This document shows, one piece after another, positions 7,205 to 15,256 of a stretch of DNA of 54,059 nt. The translations under genes were made by a program, and so were the position numbers. Source of the stretch: Gammaproteobacteria bacterium (GTDB taxonomy: Bacteria > Pseudomonadota > Gammaproteobacteria > Nevskiales > Nevskiaceae). The notes below the pieces were generated by a model, which worked only from the letters and a program-made list of their open reading frames with translations, ran no database searches and was not told where the DNA came from. Location: contig JAGWMX010000006.1 in NCBI GenBank assembly GCA_028871525.1, positions 1 to 54,059 on the forward strand, in the 5' to 3' direction. Position 1 is the first letter of the stretch. Each line of letters begins with the position of its first letter.

Positions 7205-8485
7205 TCAGGCCGCCGGCGCCGCCAGCCCGCCGGCGTTCACGCCGCAACGCCGACAACCTTCGGCCAGCGCTTCCAGCAGCGCGTCGATCTGTGCCGGCGC
7301 GTGCGCCGCCGACAGCGTGATCCGCAAGCGGGCGGTGTTCGGCGGCACCGTCGGCGGGCGAATCGCGGCGACCCAGAAGCCAGCTTCGAAGAGGTGCCGC
7401 GCAAGCGCAAGCGTACGCGCCGCGCCGCCGATCACCAGCGGTTGGATCGGCGTGATCGCCTCCCATCCGACTGCGGCGCCGCGGGTCGCGTGAGGCGATC
7501 CTATGGCGATGCCGAGTTGCTCGGCGCCGGCGCGAAAGCGTGCGATATTGGCGAATAACCGCCGGCGCCGTTCCGGTTCGTTGTTGACGATTCCCAGCGC
7601 CGCGCGCGCCGCCGCCGCCAGCGCCGGCGGCATGGCGGTGGAAAACACCCAGGTCCGCGCGCGCTGCACCAGGTAGTCGATCAGCTCCTGCGAGCCGGCG
7701 ACGAAAGCGCCGGCCACACCCAGCGACTTGCCCAGCGTGGCGATGTAGACATCGACGTCGTCCGCCGCGATCCCGCCTTCTCCGGAGAAATGCTCCGGCG
7801 CCCCGCGGCCGTTGGCGCCCAGCACGCCGAAGCCGTGCGCATCGTCGACCATCAGCGCCGCGCCGTACCTGCGGGCGAGCCGCGCCAGAGCCGGGAGGTC
7901 GGCCAGATCGCCGTCCATGCTGAACACGGTATCGGTGACGACGAAGGCCCGCGGCTGCCTTGCCGACGCCGGGAGTTTCCGCTCTCGCGCTGCGGCCAGC
8001 GCCCGCTGGAAAGCCGGCAGGTCGCAATGACCGACGCGCCGGTAACGCGCGCCGGACAGCCGGCCGCCGTCGATCAGCGAAGCGTGATTCAGCTCGTCGG
8101 CCACCAGATCGTCCGCGCGTGTCAGCAGCGCGCGCAGCACGCCGAGATTGGCGGCCCAGCCGGACGAGAAAAGCAGCGCGCGCGGCCGGCCGACGAACTC
8201 CGCCAGCGCCTGTTCCAGCCCGGCGTGCTCCTGGTTGTAGCCCGATACCAGCGCCGCGGCGCCGCTGCCTACGCCACAGCGCGACAAGGCCTCTGCGGCC
8301 GCCTGCGCCAGCCGTGGATCGGCCGCCAGGCCCAGATAATCGTTGCTGCAGAAGTTGACACAGGGCCGGCCGTCGACCGTCAGTAGCGTGCCGTGGCTGC
8401 CATCGACTGCGTGCCGCCGGCGATAGAGGCCGGCCGCCGCCAGCTGCGCCAATTCTTCGCGCAGCTGCGCCTGCAGTGCGTTCAT
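7205..8485 (-). CDS. bioF: 8-amino-7-oxononanoate synthase
   Basis: 426 residues, slightly longer than the usual 385-400. Fold type I PLP enzyme: substrate motif '[10 protein letters not shown]', '[11 protein letters not shown]', '[10 protein letters not shown]', and the PLP lysine in '[13 protein letters not shown]'. It condenses pimeloyl-ACP with alanine. The ATG at 8485 overlaps the bioB stop (ATGA, 8482-8485), a typical coupled start. An insertion of about ten residues near '[18 protein letters not shown]' and an Ala-rich C-terminal tail account for the extra length. Confidence 0.94.
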   Translation of the reverse strand: MNALQAQLREELAQLAAAGLYRRRHAVDGSHGTLLTVDGRPCVNFCSNDYLGLAADPRLAQAAAEALSRCGVGSGAAALVSGYNQEHAGLEQALAEFVGRPRALLFSSGWAANLGVLRALLTRADDLVADELNHASLIDGGRLSGARYRRVGHCDLPAFQRALAAARERKLPASARQPRAFVVTDTVFSMDGDLADLPALARLARRYGAALMVDDAHGFGVLGANGRGAPEHFSGEGGIAADDVDVYIATLGKSLGVAGAFVAGSQELIDYLVQRARTWVFSTAMPPALAAAARAALGIVNNEPERRRRLFANIARFRAGAEQLGIAIGSPHATRGAAVGWEAITPIQPLVIGGAARTLALARHLFEAGFWVAAIRPPTVPPNTARLRITLSAAHAPAQIDALLEALAEGCRRCGVNAGGLAAPAA

Positions 8486-9465
8486 CGGCTGCAGCTTGCG
8501 GCCGCGGCAGCCGCGGGCTCGGAGCCGGCTTCGGCGCGCAGTCCAAGGCGGGCGAACAGCGAGCGATCGCGCCGGTTCTGCGGGTTGGCGGTGGTTAACA
8601 GTTTGTCGCCGTAGAAAATCGAGTTGGCGCCGGCGAAAAAACACAGCGCCTGCAGTTCGTCGCTCATCTGCGTGCGCCCGGCCGACAGCCGCACGTAAGC
8701 GGCCGGCATCAGCAGCCGCGCCACGGCAACGGTGCGCACGAATTCGAGCGGATCCAGCGGCGATGCCCGTGCGAGCGGCGTCCCCGGCACGGCGACGAGT
8801 TCGTTGACCGGCACGCTTTCCGGATGCGGCTCGAGCCTGGCCAACTGCCACAGCAGGCCGACGCGATCGGCGCGCGTCTCGCCCATGCCGACGATGCCGC
8901 CGCAGCAGACCTTGATGCGGGCTGCGCGCACCGCGGCCAGCGTGTCCAGCCGATCCTGGTAGCGCCGGGTGTGGATGATCCGACCATAGAACTCCGGCGA
9001 GGTGTCGAGATTGTGGTTGTAGTAGTTCAGCCCCGCCTCCGCCAGGCGCCGGGCCTGCCGTGGCTTGAGCATTCCCAGCGTCACGCAGGTTTCCATCCCC
9101 AGCGCCTTGACCTCGCGCACCATCGCCGCAACCGTTTCCAGATCCCGATCCTTGGGGCTGCGCCAGGCCGCGCCCATGCAGAAACGGGTCGCGCCGCCTG
9201 CCTTGGCCTGCGCGGCGGCGCGCTTGACGTCGTCGAGCCGCATCAGCGGCTCGGCGGCGACCTCGGCCCCGTGACGCGCGCTCTGCGGGCAATAGGCGCA
9301 GTCCTCCGGGCAACCGCCGGTCTTGATCGACAGCAGCGTGGACAACTGCACCCGGTTCGGCGCATGGTGAGCCCGATGCACCCGCTGGGCCTCGAACAGC
9401 AGATCGTTGAACGGCAGCTCGAACAGCGCGGCGACCTGCTCGCGCGTCCAGTCATGTCGGATCAC
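8482..9465 (-). CDS. bioB: Biotin synthase
   Basis: 327 residues. Radical SAM motif [11 protein letters not shown] supplies the [4Fe-4S] cysteines; 'YYNHNLDTS', '[12 protein letters not shown]' and 'AGRTQM' match the [2Fe-2S]/substrate region of BioB. It inserts sulfur into dethiobiotin. The start is GTG at 9465 (VIRHDW). It heads the minus-strand bio operon and is divergent from comF across 62 bases. I see no clear BirA operator in that gap. The C-terminus ends in an Ala-rich low-complexity tail. Confidence 0.96.
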   Translation of the reverse strand: MIRHDWTREQVAALFELPFNDLLFEAQRVHRAHHAPNRVQLSTLLSIKTGGCPEDCAYCPQSARHGAEVAAEPLMRLDDVKRAAAQAKAGGATRFCMGAAWRSPKDRDLETVAAMVREVKALGMETCVTLGMLKPRQARRLAEAGLNYYNHNLDTSPEFYGRIIHTRRYQDRLDTLAAVRAARIKVCCGGIVGMGETRADRVGLLWQLARLEPHPESVPVNELVAVPGTPLARASPLDPLEFVRTVAVARLLMPAAYVRLSAGRTQMSDELQALCFFAGANSIFYGDKLLTTANPQNRRDRSLFARLGLRAEAGSEPAAAAAASCSR

Positions 9466-9527
9466 TTGGATATTCCCGCGCAGACGCAGCCGGCAGTCTT
9501 TCGCAGCGGCTGCGGAGCTGTCAACTT

Positions 9528-10226
9528 ATGACAGTTCGATGGATTGACAATCTGGACGGCGCGCTGCGCGGCTTGTTGCTGGCGTCGCGCTGTGCGATCT
9601 GCGCGCAGCGCTGCGGAATCGGCTTTTCGGTGTGCGCCGAATGCCTGCATGAGCTGCCGTGGAATACGCCGGCCTGCCCGCACTGCGCGGCGCCGACGGT
9701 CGCGCCGGAACTGGCCTGTGGACGTTGCCAGCGGCAGCCACTATTCGAGCGGGCCTGGGCAGCCTGGCGTCTGCAGGGGCCGATTCATACCGCGATCCTG
9801 CGGCTCAAATACCGCGCCGGCTTCACTGAAGCGCGCTGGCTGGCGCAGGCGATGCTGCGCCGTGCGCCGGCCACCGATGCCGATCTGCTGCTGCCGGTAC
9901 CGCTGCATCCGTGGCGACTGCGGCGGCGCGGCTATAACCAGGCGCTGGAACTGGCGCGGATCGTCGGCCGCGAACTTGGATTGGCCTGCGATTTCGGTGC
10001 CGCGCAGCGGCTGCGCGCGACCGCGGATCAGATCGGCAAAAGCGCGGTCGTGCGCCGGCGCAATGTCCGCGGCGCTTTCGCCGTCTCGCCGCGCGTCGCC
10101 GGCCACCGCGTGCTGCTGCTCGACGACGTGATGACCACCGGCAGCACGCTGGCGGAACTGGCCCGGACCTGTCGCCGGGCGGGTGCCATCGCGGTCGAGG
10201 TGTGGACCGCCGCGCGTGCGGCGTGA
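9528..10226 (+). CDS. comF: ComF family phosphoribosyltransferase-like protein
   Basis: 232 residues. An N-terminal zinc-finger region with CxxC pairs (CAICAQRC, CAEC, CPHC, CGRC) is followed by a type I phosphoribosyltransferase domain with the PRPP loop 'VLLLDDVMTTGSTL' near residue 200. 'RRRGYNQALELAR' is a family signature. The family is linked to DNA uptake in competent bacteria, but many members have no proven role. Its place divergent from bioB is common in gammaproteobacteria. Confidence 0.88.
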   Translation: MTVRWIDNLDGALRGLLLASRCAICAQRCGIGFSVCAECLHELPWNTPACPHCAAPTVAPELACGRCQRQPLFERAWAAWRLQGPIHTAILRLKYRAGFTEARWLAQAMLRRAPATDADLLLPVPLHPWRLRRRGYNQALELARIVGRELGLACDFGAAQRLRATADQIGKSAVVRRRNVRGAFAVSPRVAGHRVLLLDDVMTTGSTLAELARTCRRAGAIAVEVWTAARAA

Positions 10227-10241
10227 GGTCACGAGTCGCGC

Positions 10242-10308
10242 GGCGGGATCAGCGGATCAGTGCGCGAGGTGGAGTCCGCATTCGCGTCGGTCTTCGACTT
10301 GGGTGGGG
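10242..10308. repeat. Duplicated 3' end of cysH (67 bp, outer copy)
   Basis: Matches 10373-10439 over 67 bases with one difference (TTGGG against TTTGG). The inner copy includes the last 17 codons of cysH, the stop codon and 15 bases beyond. The outer copy lies 131 bases further downstream and is not attached to any gene. The 64 bases between the two copies carry no gene. This looks like a local duplication or recombination scar. Confidence 0.9.
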
Positions 10309-10387
10309 GAGGAGTAGCGCCTGAGCGCCGCAGGCCGCGGAGCAGCCCGGCGCTCGAAGGCGCATTTTGACAGGCGGGATCAGCGGA

Positions 10388-11020
10388 TCAGTGCGCGAGG
10401 TGGAGTCCGCATTCGCGTCGGTCTTCGACTTTGGTGGGGTCAAAATAGTCAAAATTATTCGGCAGTCCATTGACCGTCAGGTACTCCTGCATGTCCTTGC
10501 TCGACCAGCGCAGCAGCGGCGCGACTTTGATCAGTCCATCGGCATTCACCGACACCGGCTGCATCCGGGCGCGCAGCGGCGTCTGTTCGGCGCGCAGCGC
10601 GGTGAGCCATACATCCGGCGCCATCTCGCGCATCGCGCGCCCGAACGGCTCCAGCTTGACTTCGCGGGTGAACTCGGCGTGGCGCGGATCGTCGATCGGC
10701 GGTAGCGGTCCATCCACCGCCTCGCGGTGAGCGCGCGAGCGCAGCGGGTGATAGGTGTGCAGGTTCAGTTTCAGCAGGCTCGTGAGCTGGTCGGCGAAGC
10801 GGTAGGTCGCCGGCGTCGCATAACCGGAATCCATCCACACGATCGGGAGCTCCGGCGCCACCCGCGTGACCATATGCAGAATCACCGCCTCGAACGGGCC
10901 GAAATTGGTGGTGCAGATCGGCCGACCGGCCTGGGCGATGCTCCATTCCACCAGGCGCAGCGGGCTGTTGCCGAATTCGCGGTTGATGCGCTCAAAATCC
11001 ATCGGTTTATTCGTATCCAT
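10388..11020 (-). CDS. cysH: Phosphoadenosine phosphosulfate (PAPS) reductase
   Basis: 210 residues. The nucleotide-binding 'TTNFGPFEAVILHMV' and 'PIVWMDSGYATPATYRFA' segments and the C-terminal catalytic 'ECGLH' motif identify the family. The paired cysteines that hold an iron-sulfur cluster in APS reductases are absent, so the substrate is more likely PAPS with thioredoxin as donor. ATG at 11020 was preferred to a GTG three codons upstream. The protein ends two residues after the ECGLH motif, and that end is part of the duplicated 67-bp segment. It is convergent with comF. Confidence 0.92.
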   Translation of the reverse strand: MDTNKPMDFERINREFGNSPLRLVEWSIAQAGRPICTTNFGPFEAVILHMVTRVAPELPIVWMDSGYATPATYRFADQLTSLLKLNLHTYHPLRSRAHREAVDGPLPPIDDPRHAEFTREVKLEPFGRAMREMAPDVWLTALRAEQTPLRARMQPVSVNADGLIKVAPLLRWSSKDMQEYLTVNGLPNNFDYFDPTKVEDRRECGLHLAH

Positions 11021-11202
11021 GGCGCGCACAGTCTAGGGGCCGTAGCCGCGCCGGGGAATCCGTGTGTCAACATGTTCTATCGATAGAAGCGCCGCCGGTG
11101 CACCTCTGGACGCGCGGGGGCAAGCTGCGTATGCGACAGCGGCTGTCGGCGCCAGCCGCGAATCTCTAAAATCGCCGGGTCCAAGGCCTGGGAGTGTTGC
11201 GA

Positions 11203-13365
11203 GTGCATCGTCCACGATGGCTGTTGCTGGGGCTGATCATTGCGCTGCTGGTGGTTTTTTTCGCTTTCGGCGGTCAGCATTACTTGACCCTGTCCTATTT
11301 CCGCGAGCAGCGTGAGGCGATTGCGGCTGCACAGGCGGCACATCCGCTGGCGGCGGCGGTCCTGTTCTTCGGGCTGTATGCGGTGATTACGGCGCTGTCG
11401 GTGCCGGGCGCCCTGGCAATGACGCTGATCGGCGGCGCGTTGTTCGGCTTGATCGAAGGCACCGCGCTGGTGTCTTTCGCCTCTTCGATCGGCGCGACCC
11501 TGGCCTTCATCGCCGCGCGGTTTTTGTTTCGCGACGCGGTGCACCGGCGCTTCGGTGACCGCTTGCGTCGTTTCGAGGCCGCGTTCGAGCGCGAAGGGGC
11601 GTTCTACCTGTTCGCGCTGCGGCTGGTGCCAGTGTTTCCGTTTTTCGTCGTCAATCTGGTCATGGGGCTGACGCCGATCCGCGTGCGCGCTTTTTACTGG
11701 GTCAGCCAGCTCGGCATGCTGCCGGGGACGATCGTCTACGTTTATGCCGGCACGCAGCTCGGCGCGCTCGGGATCCACGGCCACCTGCTTTCGCCGGGAC
11801 TGATCGGCGCCTTCGTGCTGCTGGGCGTATTTCCGTTGCTGGCGCGGCGGGCGCTGGAGGCGATCAAGACGCGGCGCGTGTACCGCGGCTTCCGGCGTCC
11901 GCGCCGTTTCGACCGCAACCTGATCGTGATCGGCGCCGGCAGCGGCGGACTGGTGTCGGCTTACATCGCCGCCGCGGTCAAGGCGCGCGTCACGCTGATC
12001 GAGCAGAACCTGATGGGCGGGGATTGCCTGAACACCGGCTGCGTACCGTCCAAGGCGCTGATCCGCACCGCGCGGCTGCTGGCCGAGGCTCGCCGCGCGC
12101 CGGATTTCGGGCTTACGCGGATGACCGCCGACTTCGACTTCGGGCAGGTCATGGAACGCGTGCAGAGAGTGATCGCGCAGGTCGCCCCGCACGACTCGGT
12201 CGAGCGCTACACCGGCCTCGGTGTCGAGGTGCTGATCGGGCGGGCACAACTGGTGGACCCGTGGACTGTGGAAGTCAAGCTGAACGATGGCGGGATCCGC
12301 CGCCTGAGCGCGCGGGATATCGTGCTGGCCACCGGCGCCCAGCCTTTCGTGCCGCCGATTCCGGGCCTGGCCGAGGCCGGCTATCTGACCTCGGATACGG
12401 TCTGGGATCTGCGCCGGCGGCCGCAGCGCCTGGTGGTGCTGGGCGGCGGCTCGATCGGCTGCGAGCTGGCGCAGTGCTTCGCACGGCTGGGCAGCGCAGT
12501 CACCCTGGTGGAGATGCTGCCGCGATTGATGATCCGCGAGGATCCGGAGTTCTCCGAGCGGGTGGAGCGGCGTTTCCGGGCCGAGGGCATTGACGTGCAG
12601 GTCGGCGCCAAGGCGGTGGCGGTCGAAACTCAGGCTGGACGCAAGCTCCTGGTGTGCGAACGCGGCGGGCAACGTCAGCGCATCGAATTCGACCAAATTC
12701 TCGTGGCCGTGGGCCGTGCCGCCCGGCTCGACGGCACCGGGTTGAAAGAACTCGGGGTGCGCACCGGCAAGACCATTGAGGTCGATGATTACAGCCGCAC
12801 CAATTTCCCCAACATCTGGGCCTGCGGTGACGTCACCGGTCCGTACCAGTTCACGCACACCGCCGGTCACACCGCCTGGTACGCGGCGGTCAACGCCTTG
12901 TTCGGGTCGTTGCTATGGTTGCGCGGCGGACGCTTTGCGATCGACTATTCTGCGGTGCCGTGGGCCACGTTCACCGACCCGGAAGTGGCACGGGTCGGGC
13001 TGAACGAGACCGAGGCCAAAGAAAAGGGGATCGCCTACGAGGTCACCATCTACGATCTGGCGGAGCTGGACCGGGCGATCGCCGACGGCGATGCGGACGG
13101 GTTGGTCAAGGTGCTGACGGTGCCGGGCAAGGACCGCATTCTCGGCGTCACCATCGCCGGGCCGCACGCCGGCGACGTCATCCAGGAATACGTGCTGGCG
13201 ATGCGCTACCGGATCGGCCTGAACAAAATCCTCGGCACCATTCACACCTATCCGACGCTGGCCGAGGCCAACAAGTATGCCGCCGGCGCCTGGAAGCAGG
13301 CGCACAAGCCGGAAAAGCTGCTGCAGTGGGTGCGGCGTTATCACGATTGGCGACGGGGTCGTTGA
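11203..13365 (+). CDS. VTT/TVP38-domain membrane protein fused to a mercuric-reductase-like FAD disulfide oxidoreductase
   Basis: 720 residues in two modules. Residues 1-225 are a hydrophobic VTT (SNARE-associated/DedA-like) domain: N-terminal helix, then 'FGLYAVITALSVPGALAMTLIGGALFG' (split over several helices) and 'LRLVPVFPFFVVNLVMGLTPIRVR'. Residues 237-720 are a pyridine-nucleotide disulfide reductase: FAD site 'VIGAGSGGLVSAYIAA', redox pair 'GGDCLNTGCVPSK', NAD site 'LGGGSIGCELAQ', 'WACGDVTG', and a dimerisation domain with 'HTYPTLAEANK'. The C-terminal MerA-type vicinal cysteines are absent, so mercury reduction is unlikely. The start is GTG at 11203, with GGGAG eight bases upstream. 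Substrate unknown. Confidence 0.9.
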   Translation: MHRPRWLLLGLIIALLVVFFAFGGQHYLTLSYFREQREAIAAAQAAHPLAAAVLFFGLYAVITALSVPGALAMTLIGGALFGLIEGTALVSFASSIGATLAFIAARFLFRDAVHRRFGDRLRRFEAAFEREGAFYLFALRLVPVFPFFVVNLVMGLTPIRVRAFYWVSQLGMLPGTIVYVYAGTQLGALGIHGHLLSPGLIGAFVLLGVFPLLARRALEAIKTRRVYRGFRRPRRFDRNLIVIGAGSGGLVSAYIAAAVKARVTLIEQNLMGGDCLNTGCVPSKALIRTARLLAEARRAPDFGLTRMTADFDFGQVMERVQRVIAQVAPHDSVERYTGLGVEVLIGRAQLVDPWTVEVKLNDGGIRRLSARDIVLATGAQPFVPPIPGLAEAGYLTSDTVWDLRRRPQRLVVLGGGSIGCELAQCFARLGSAVTLVEMLPRLMIREDPEFSERVERRFRAEGIDVQVGAKAVAVETQAGRKLLVCERGGQRQRIEFDQILVAVGRAARLDGTGLKELGVRTGKTIEVDDYSRTNFPNIWACGDVTGPYQFTHTAGHTAWYAAVNALFGSLLWLRGGRFAIDYSAVPWATFTDPEVARVGLNETEAKEKGIAYEVTIYDLAELDRAIADGDADGLVKVLTVPGKDRILGVTIAGPHAGDVIQEYVLAMRYRIGLNKILGTIHTYPTLAEANKYAAGAWKQAHKPEKLLQWVRRYHDWRRGR

Positions 13366-13527
13366 CGGCGGAGCTGGCCGATACGCCGCGGCGGGTTCGG
13401 CCGGCCCGCGGTGCCGGCGTTCCGGGATTGCTTCGGCTCCTTCAGGTTGCCACGGCCTTCGGCCTCGCAATGACGGGTGAAAGACTGTCGTCGTAACGCA
13501 GCATCGCCGCGCTAGGTTGGCGCCATC
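13366..13527. repeat. Intergenic stretch with a GTCATNGCGAGG-type palindromic repeat
   Basis: Positions 13427-13474 read ATTGCTTCGGCTC ... CCTCGCAATGAC, a half or decayed copy of the element that is complete at 39927-40144 and short at 21462-21504. Such '(A/G)TTGCTTCG...CGCAATGAC' repeats are scattered in many bacterial genomes. The rest of the gap, including the region before the phosphoesterase ATG, shows no gene and no clear promoter. Confidence 0.6.
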
Positions 13528-14385
13528 ATGGACCGGTTACTCAAGCCCGTGTCGCGCAAGCCGGCGCCGCGCGTCGGCGGCAAGCCTTCGCTGCGCACGC
13601 TGTGGATCTCCGACGTGCACCTGGGCACGCCGGGCTGCCAGGCCGCGCATCTGGTGGATTTTCTGAAGCACCACGACTGCCGGACGCTGTACCTGGTCGG
13701 CGACATCATCGACGGTTGGAAGCTGCGCAAGCAGTGGTACTGGCCGCAGGAGCACACCAACGTCATCCGCAAGGTGCTGACCAAGGCCAAGCGCGGCACC
13801 CGGGTCTACTACGTCACCGGCAACCACGACGAGTTTCTGCGCAAGTTCGTCCGCTTCGGACTCAGCCTCGGCAACATCGAAGTCGTCAACGAGCGGATCC
13901 ACACCACCGCCGACGGTCGCCGGCTGCTGGTGACCCACGGCGACGCCTTCGACGTCATCACCCGCTACCACCGCTGGATCGCGGCTCTCGGGGACGCGGC
14001 CTACGAAGCGACGATGACCGCCAATTACTGGTTCAACCGTCTGCGCGCGCGCGCCGGGCTGCCGTACTGGTCGCTGTCGGCGTTCGCCAAGCAGCGGGTC
14101 AAATCCGCGGTCAACGTGATCTCGCGCTTCGAGGAAACGGTGGCCCACGAGTGTCACCGGCGGAGCCTGGACGGTGTGGTTTGCGGTCACATCCACCACG
14201 CCGAGATCCGCGAGATCTTCGGTGTGACCTACCACAACTGCGGCGACTGGGTGGAGGGCTGCACGGCACTGGCCGAGGACCATAACGGCCGCATTCGGAT
14301 TCTGCGCTGGATCAAACGAGGCGATCTGCACCAGCGCGGTACGGTCCTGCCGCTGCGGCGCACCGGGGTGCCGTCGGCCGTCTGA
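13528..14385 (+). CDS. LpxH-like metallophosphoesterase (UDP-2,3-diacylglucosamine diphosphatase family)
   Basis: 285 residues. Calcineurin-like metal motifs in order: 'SDVHLG' (about residue 28), 'GDIIDGW', 'GNHDEFLRKF', 'THGDAFD' and 'GHIHHAEI'. This order and spacing match the LpxH/YbbF branch. The GNHD form and the absence of GNRD separate it from classical E. coli LpxH, so lipid A hydrolase activity is plausible but unproven. Members of this branch often sit beside glycosyltransferases or sugar genes; here otsB follows after 88 bases. A 27-residue basic extension precedes the first motif. Confidence 0.8.
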   Translation: MDRLLKPVSRKPAPRVGGKPSLRTLWISDVHLGTPGCQAAHLVDFLKHHDCRTLYLVGDIIDGWKLRKQWYWPQEHTNVIRKVLTKAKRGTRVYYVTGNHDEFLRKFVRFGLSLGNIEVVNERIHTTADGRRLLVTHGDAFDVITRYHRWIAALGDAAYEATMTANYWFNRLRARAGLPYWSLSAFAKQRVKSAVNVISRFEETVAHECHRRSLDGVVCGHIHHAEIREIFGVTYHNCGDWVEGCTALAEDHNGRIRILRWIKRGDLHQRGTVLPLRRTGVPSAV

Positions 14386-14473
14386 CGGGGGCTTCCGGCG
14401 GCAGCCGCGCTTGCAGGCGCGACCGGGCTGGGAAATCATTCGGGTACGCAGATTGTGGTATCCACTGAACGCG

Positions 14474-15256
14474 ATGTCCGTATCCGACTCCGATGTCGAT
14501 TCCCAACTGCCGCCGCTACGGCGGGACTGCGCGTTGTTCCTGGATTTCGACGGCACCCTGGCGGAGATCGCGCCGCGCCCGGATCAAGTCCGCGTCGACG
14601 CCGGGCTGCCCGGCCTGCTCGAACGTCTGAGCCGGGCGCTCGACGGCGCCGTGGCGGTCATCACCGGCCGGCCGCTGCAGCAGATCGACGCCCTGCTGGC
14701 GCCGCTGCGCCTGCCTGGCGCCGGCCTGCACGGCGCGCAGTTGCGGCCGCTGACGGACGCGGCGGTGCAACTCGACGACCATCCCGATATCGCCACCGCG
14801 CGCCGGCGCCTGAACGCCTGCAAGCCGGCGGACGATCACGTTTGGATCGAAGACAAGGGCGCGGTGCTGTCGCTGCATTTCCGGGACGCGCCGCAGGCCG
14901 CCGAGGCCAGCCGGCGCGCAGTAGAGGCCGCGGCCAGGGGCCTGGACGTCGACGTCATGGCCGGCAAGTCGGTCTACGAGGTGCGGCCGCACGGCGTCGA
15001 CAAGGGCGCGGCGATCCGGCTGCTGATGAGCACGCCGGTATTCGGCGGCCGGCGGCCGGTATTCGCCGGCGACGACGTCACCGACGAGGACGGTTTCGCT
15101 GTGGTCCGCTCGCTCGGCGGCCTGACCGTAAAGGTCGGCCGCGGAGACACCGGGGCACAGTGGCGCTGCGTGAACCCGGCGGCCCTGGGCGCCTGGCTGG
15201 CACGGGAGGCGGCGCGCCTGGAATCGGCGGACGCAAACTACGCTGCGACGGGATGA
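14474..15256 (+). CDS. otsB: Trehalose-6-phosphate phosphatase
   Basis: 260 residues. HAD-superfamily motif I 'LFLDFDGTLAEIAP' (two aspartates), motif II 'VAVITGRPL', and motifs III/IV 'KGAAIRLL' and 'FAGDDVTDEDGF' all match OtsB. It removes phosphate from trehalose-6-phosphate made by OtsA. ATG at 14474 is preferred since the protein then starts at usual length; upstream in-frame codons lack a ribosome-binding site. Its stop overlaps the GH15 start (ATGA), so otsB, GH15 and otsA form one tightly coupled unit. Confidence 0.93.
   Translation: MSVSDSDVDSQLPPLRRDCALFLDFDGTLAEIAPRPDQVRVDAGLPGLLERLSRALDGAVAVITGRPLQQIDALLAPLRLPGAGLHGAQLRPLTDAAVQLDDHPDIATARRRLNACKPADDHVWIEDKGAVLSLHFRDAPQAAEASRRAVEAAARGLDVDVMAGKSVYEVRPHGVDKGAAIRLLMSTPVFGGRRPVFAGDDVTDEDGFAVVRSLGGLTVKVGRGDTGAQWRCVNPAALGAWLAREAARLESADANYAATG

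Noticed and set aside
9466-9527. BirA operator between bioB and comF
   Set aside because: No dyad resembling the biotin operator could be found in the 62 bases.
10249-10470. Small minus-strand frame (73 codons) spanning the cysH 3' duplication
   Set aside because: It reads the duplicated cysH tail out of frame; the repeated peptide pattern merely reflects the DNA duplication.
11077-12870. 597-codon open frame on the minus strand
   Set aside because: Antisense to the VTT-reductase fusion, which has clear motifs; composition is low-complexity Gln/Arg.
11203-13365. Annotation as mercuric reductase
   Set aside because: The C-terminal vicinal cysteines needed for mercury handling are absent and no mer genes are nearby.
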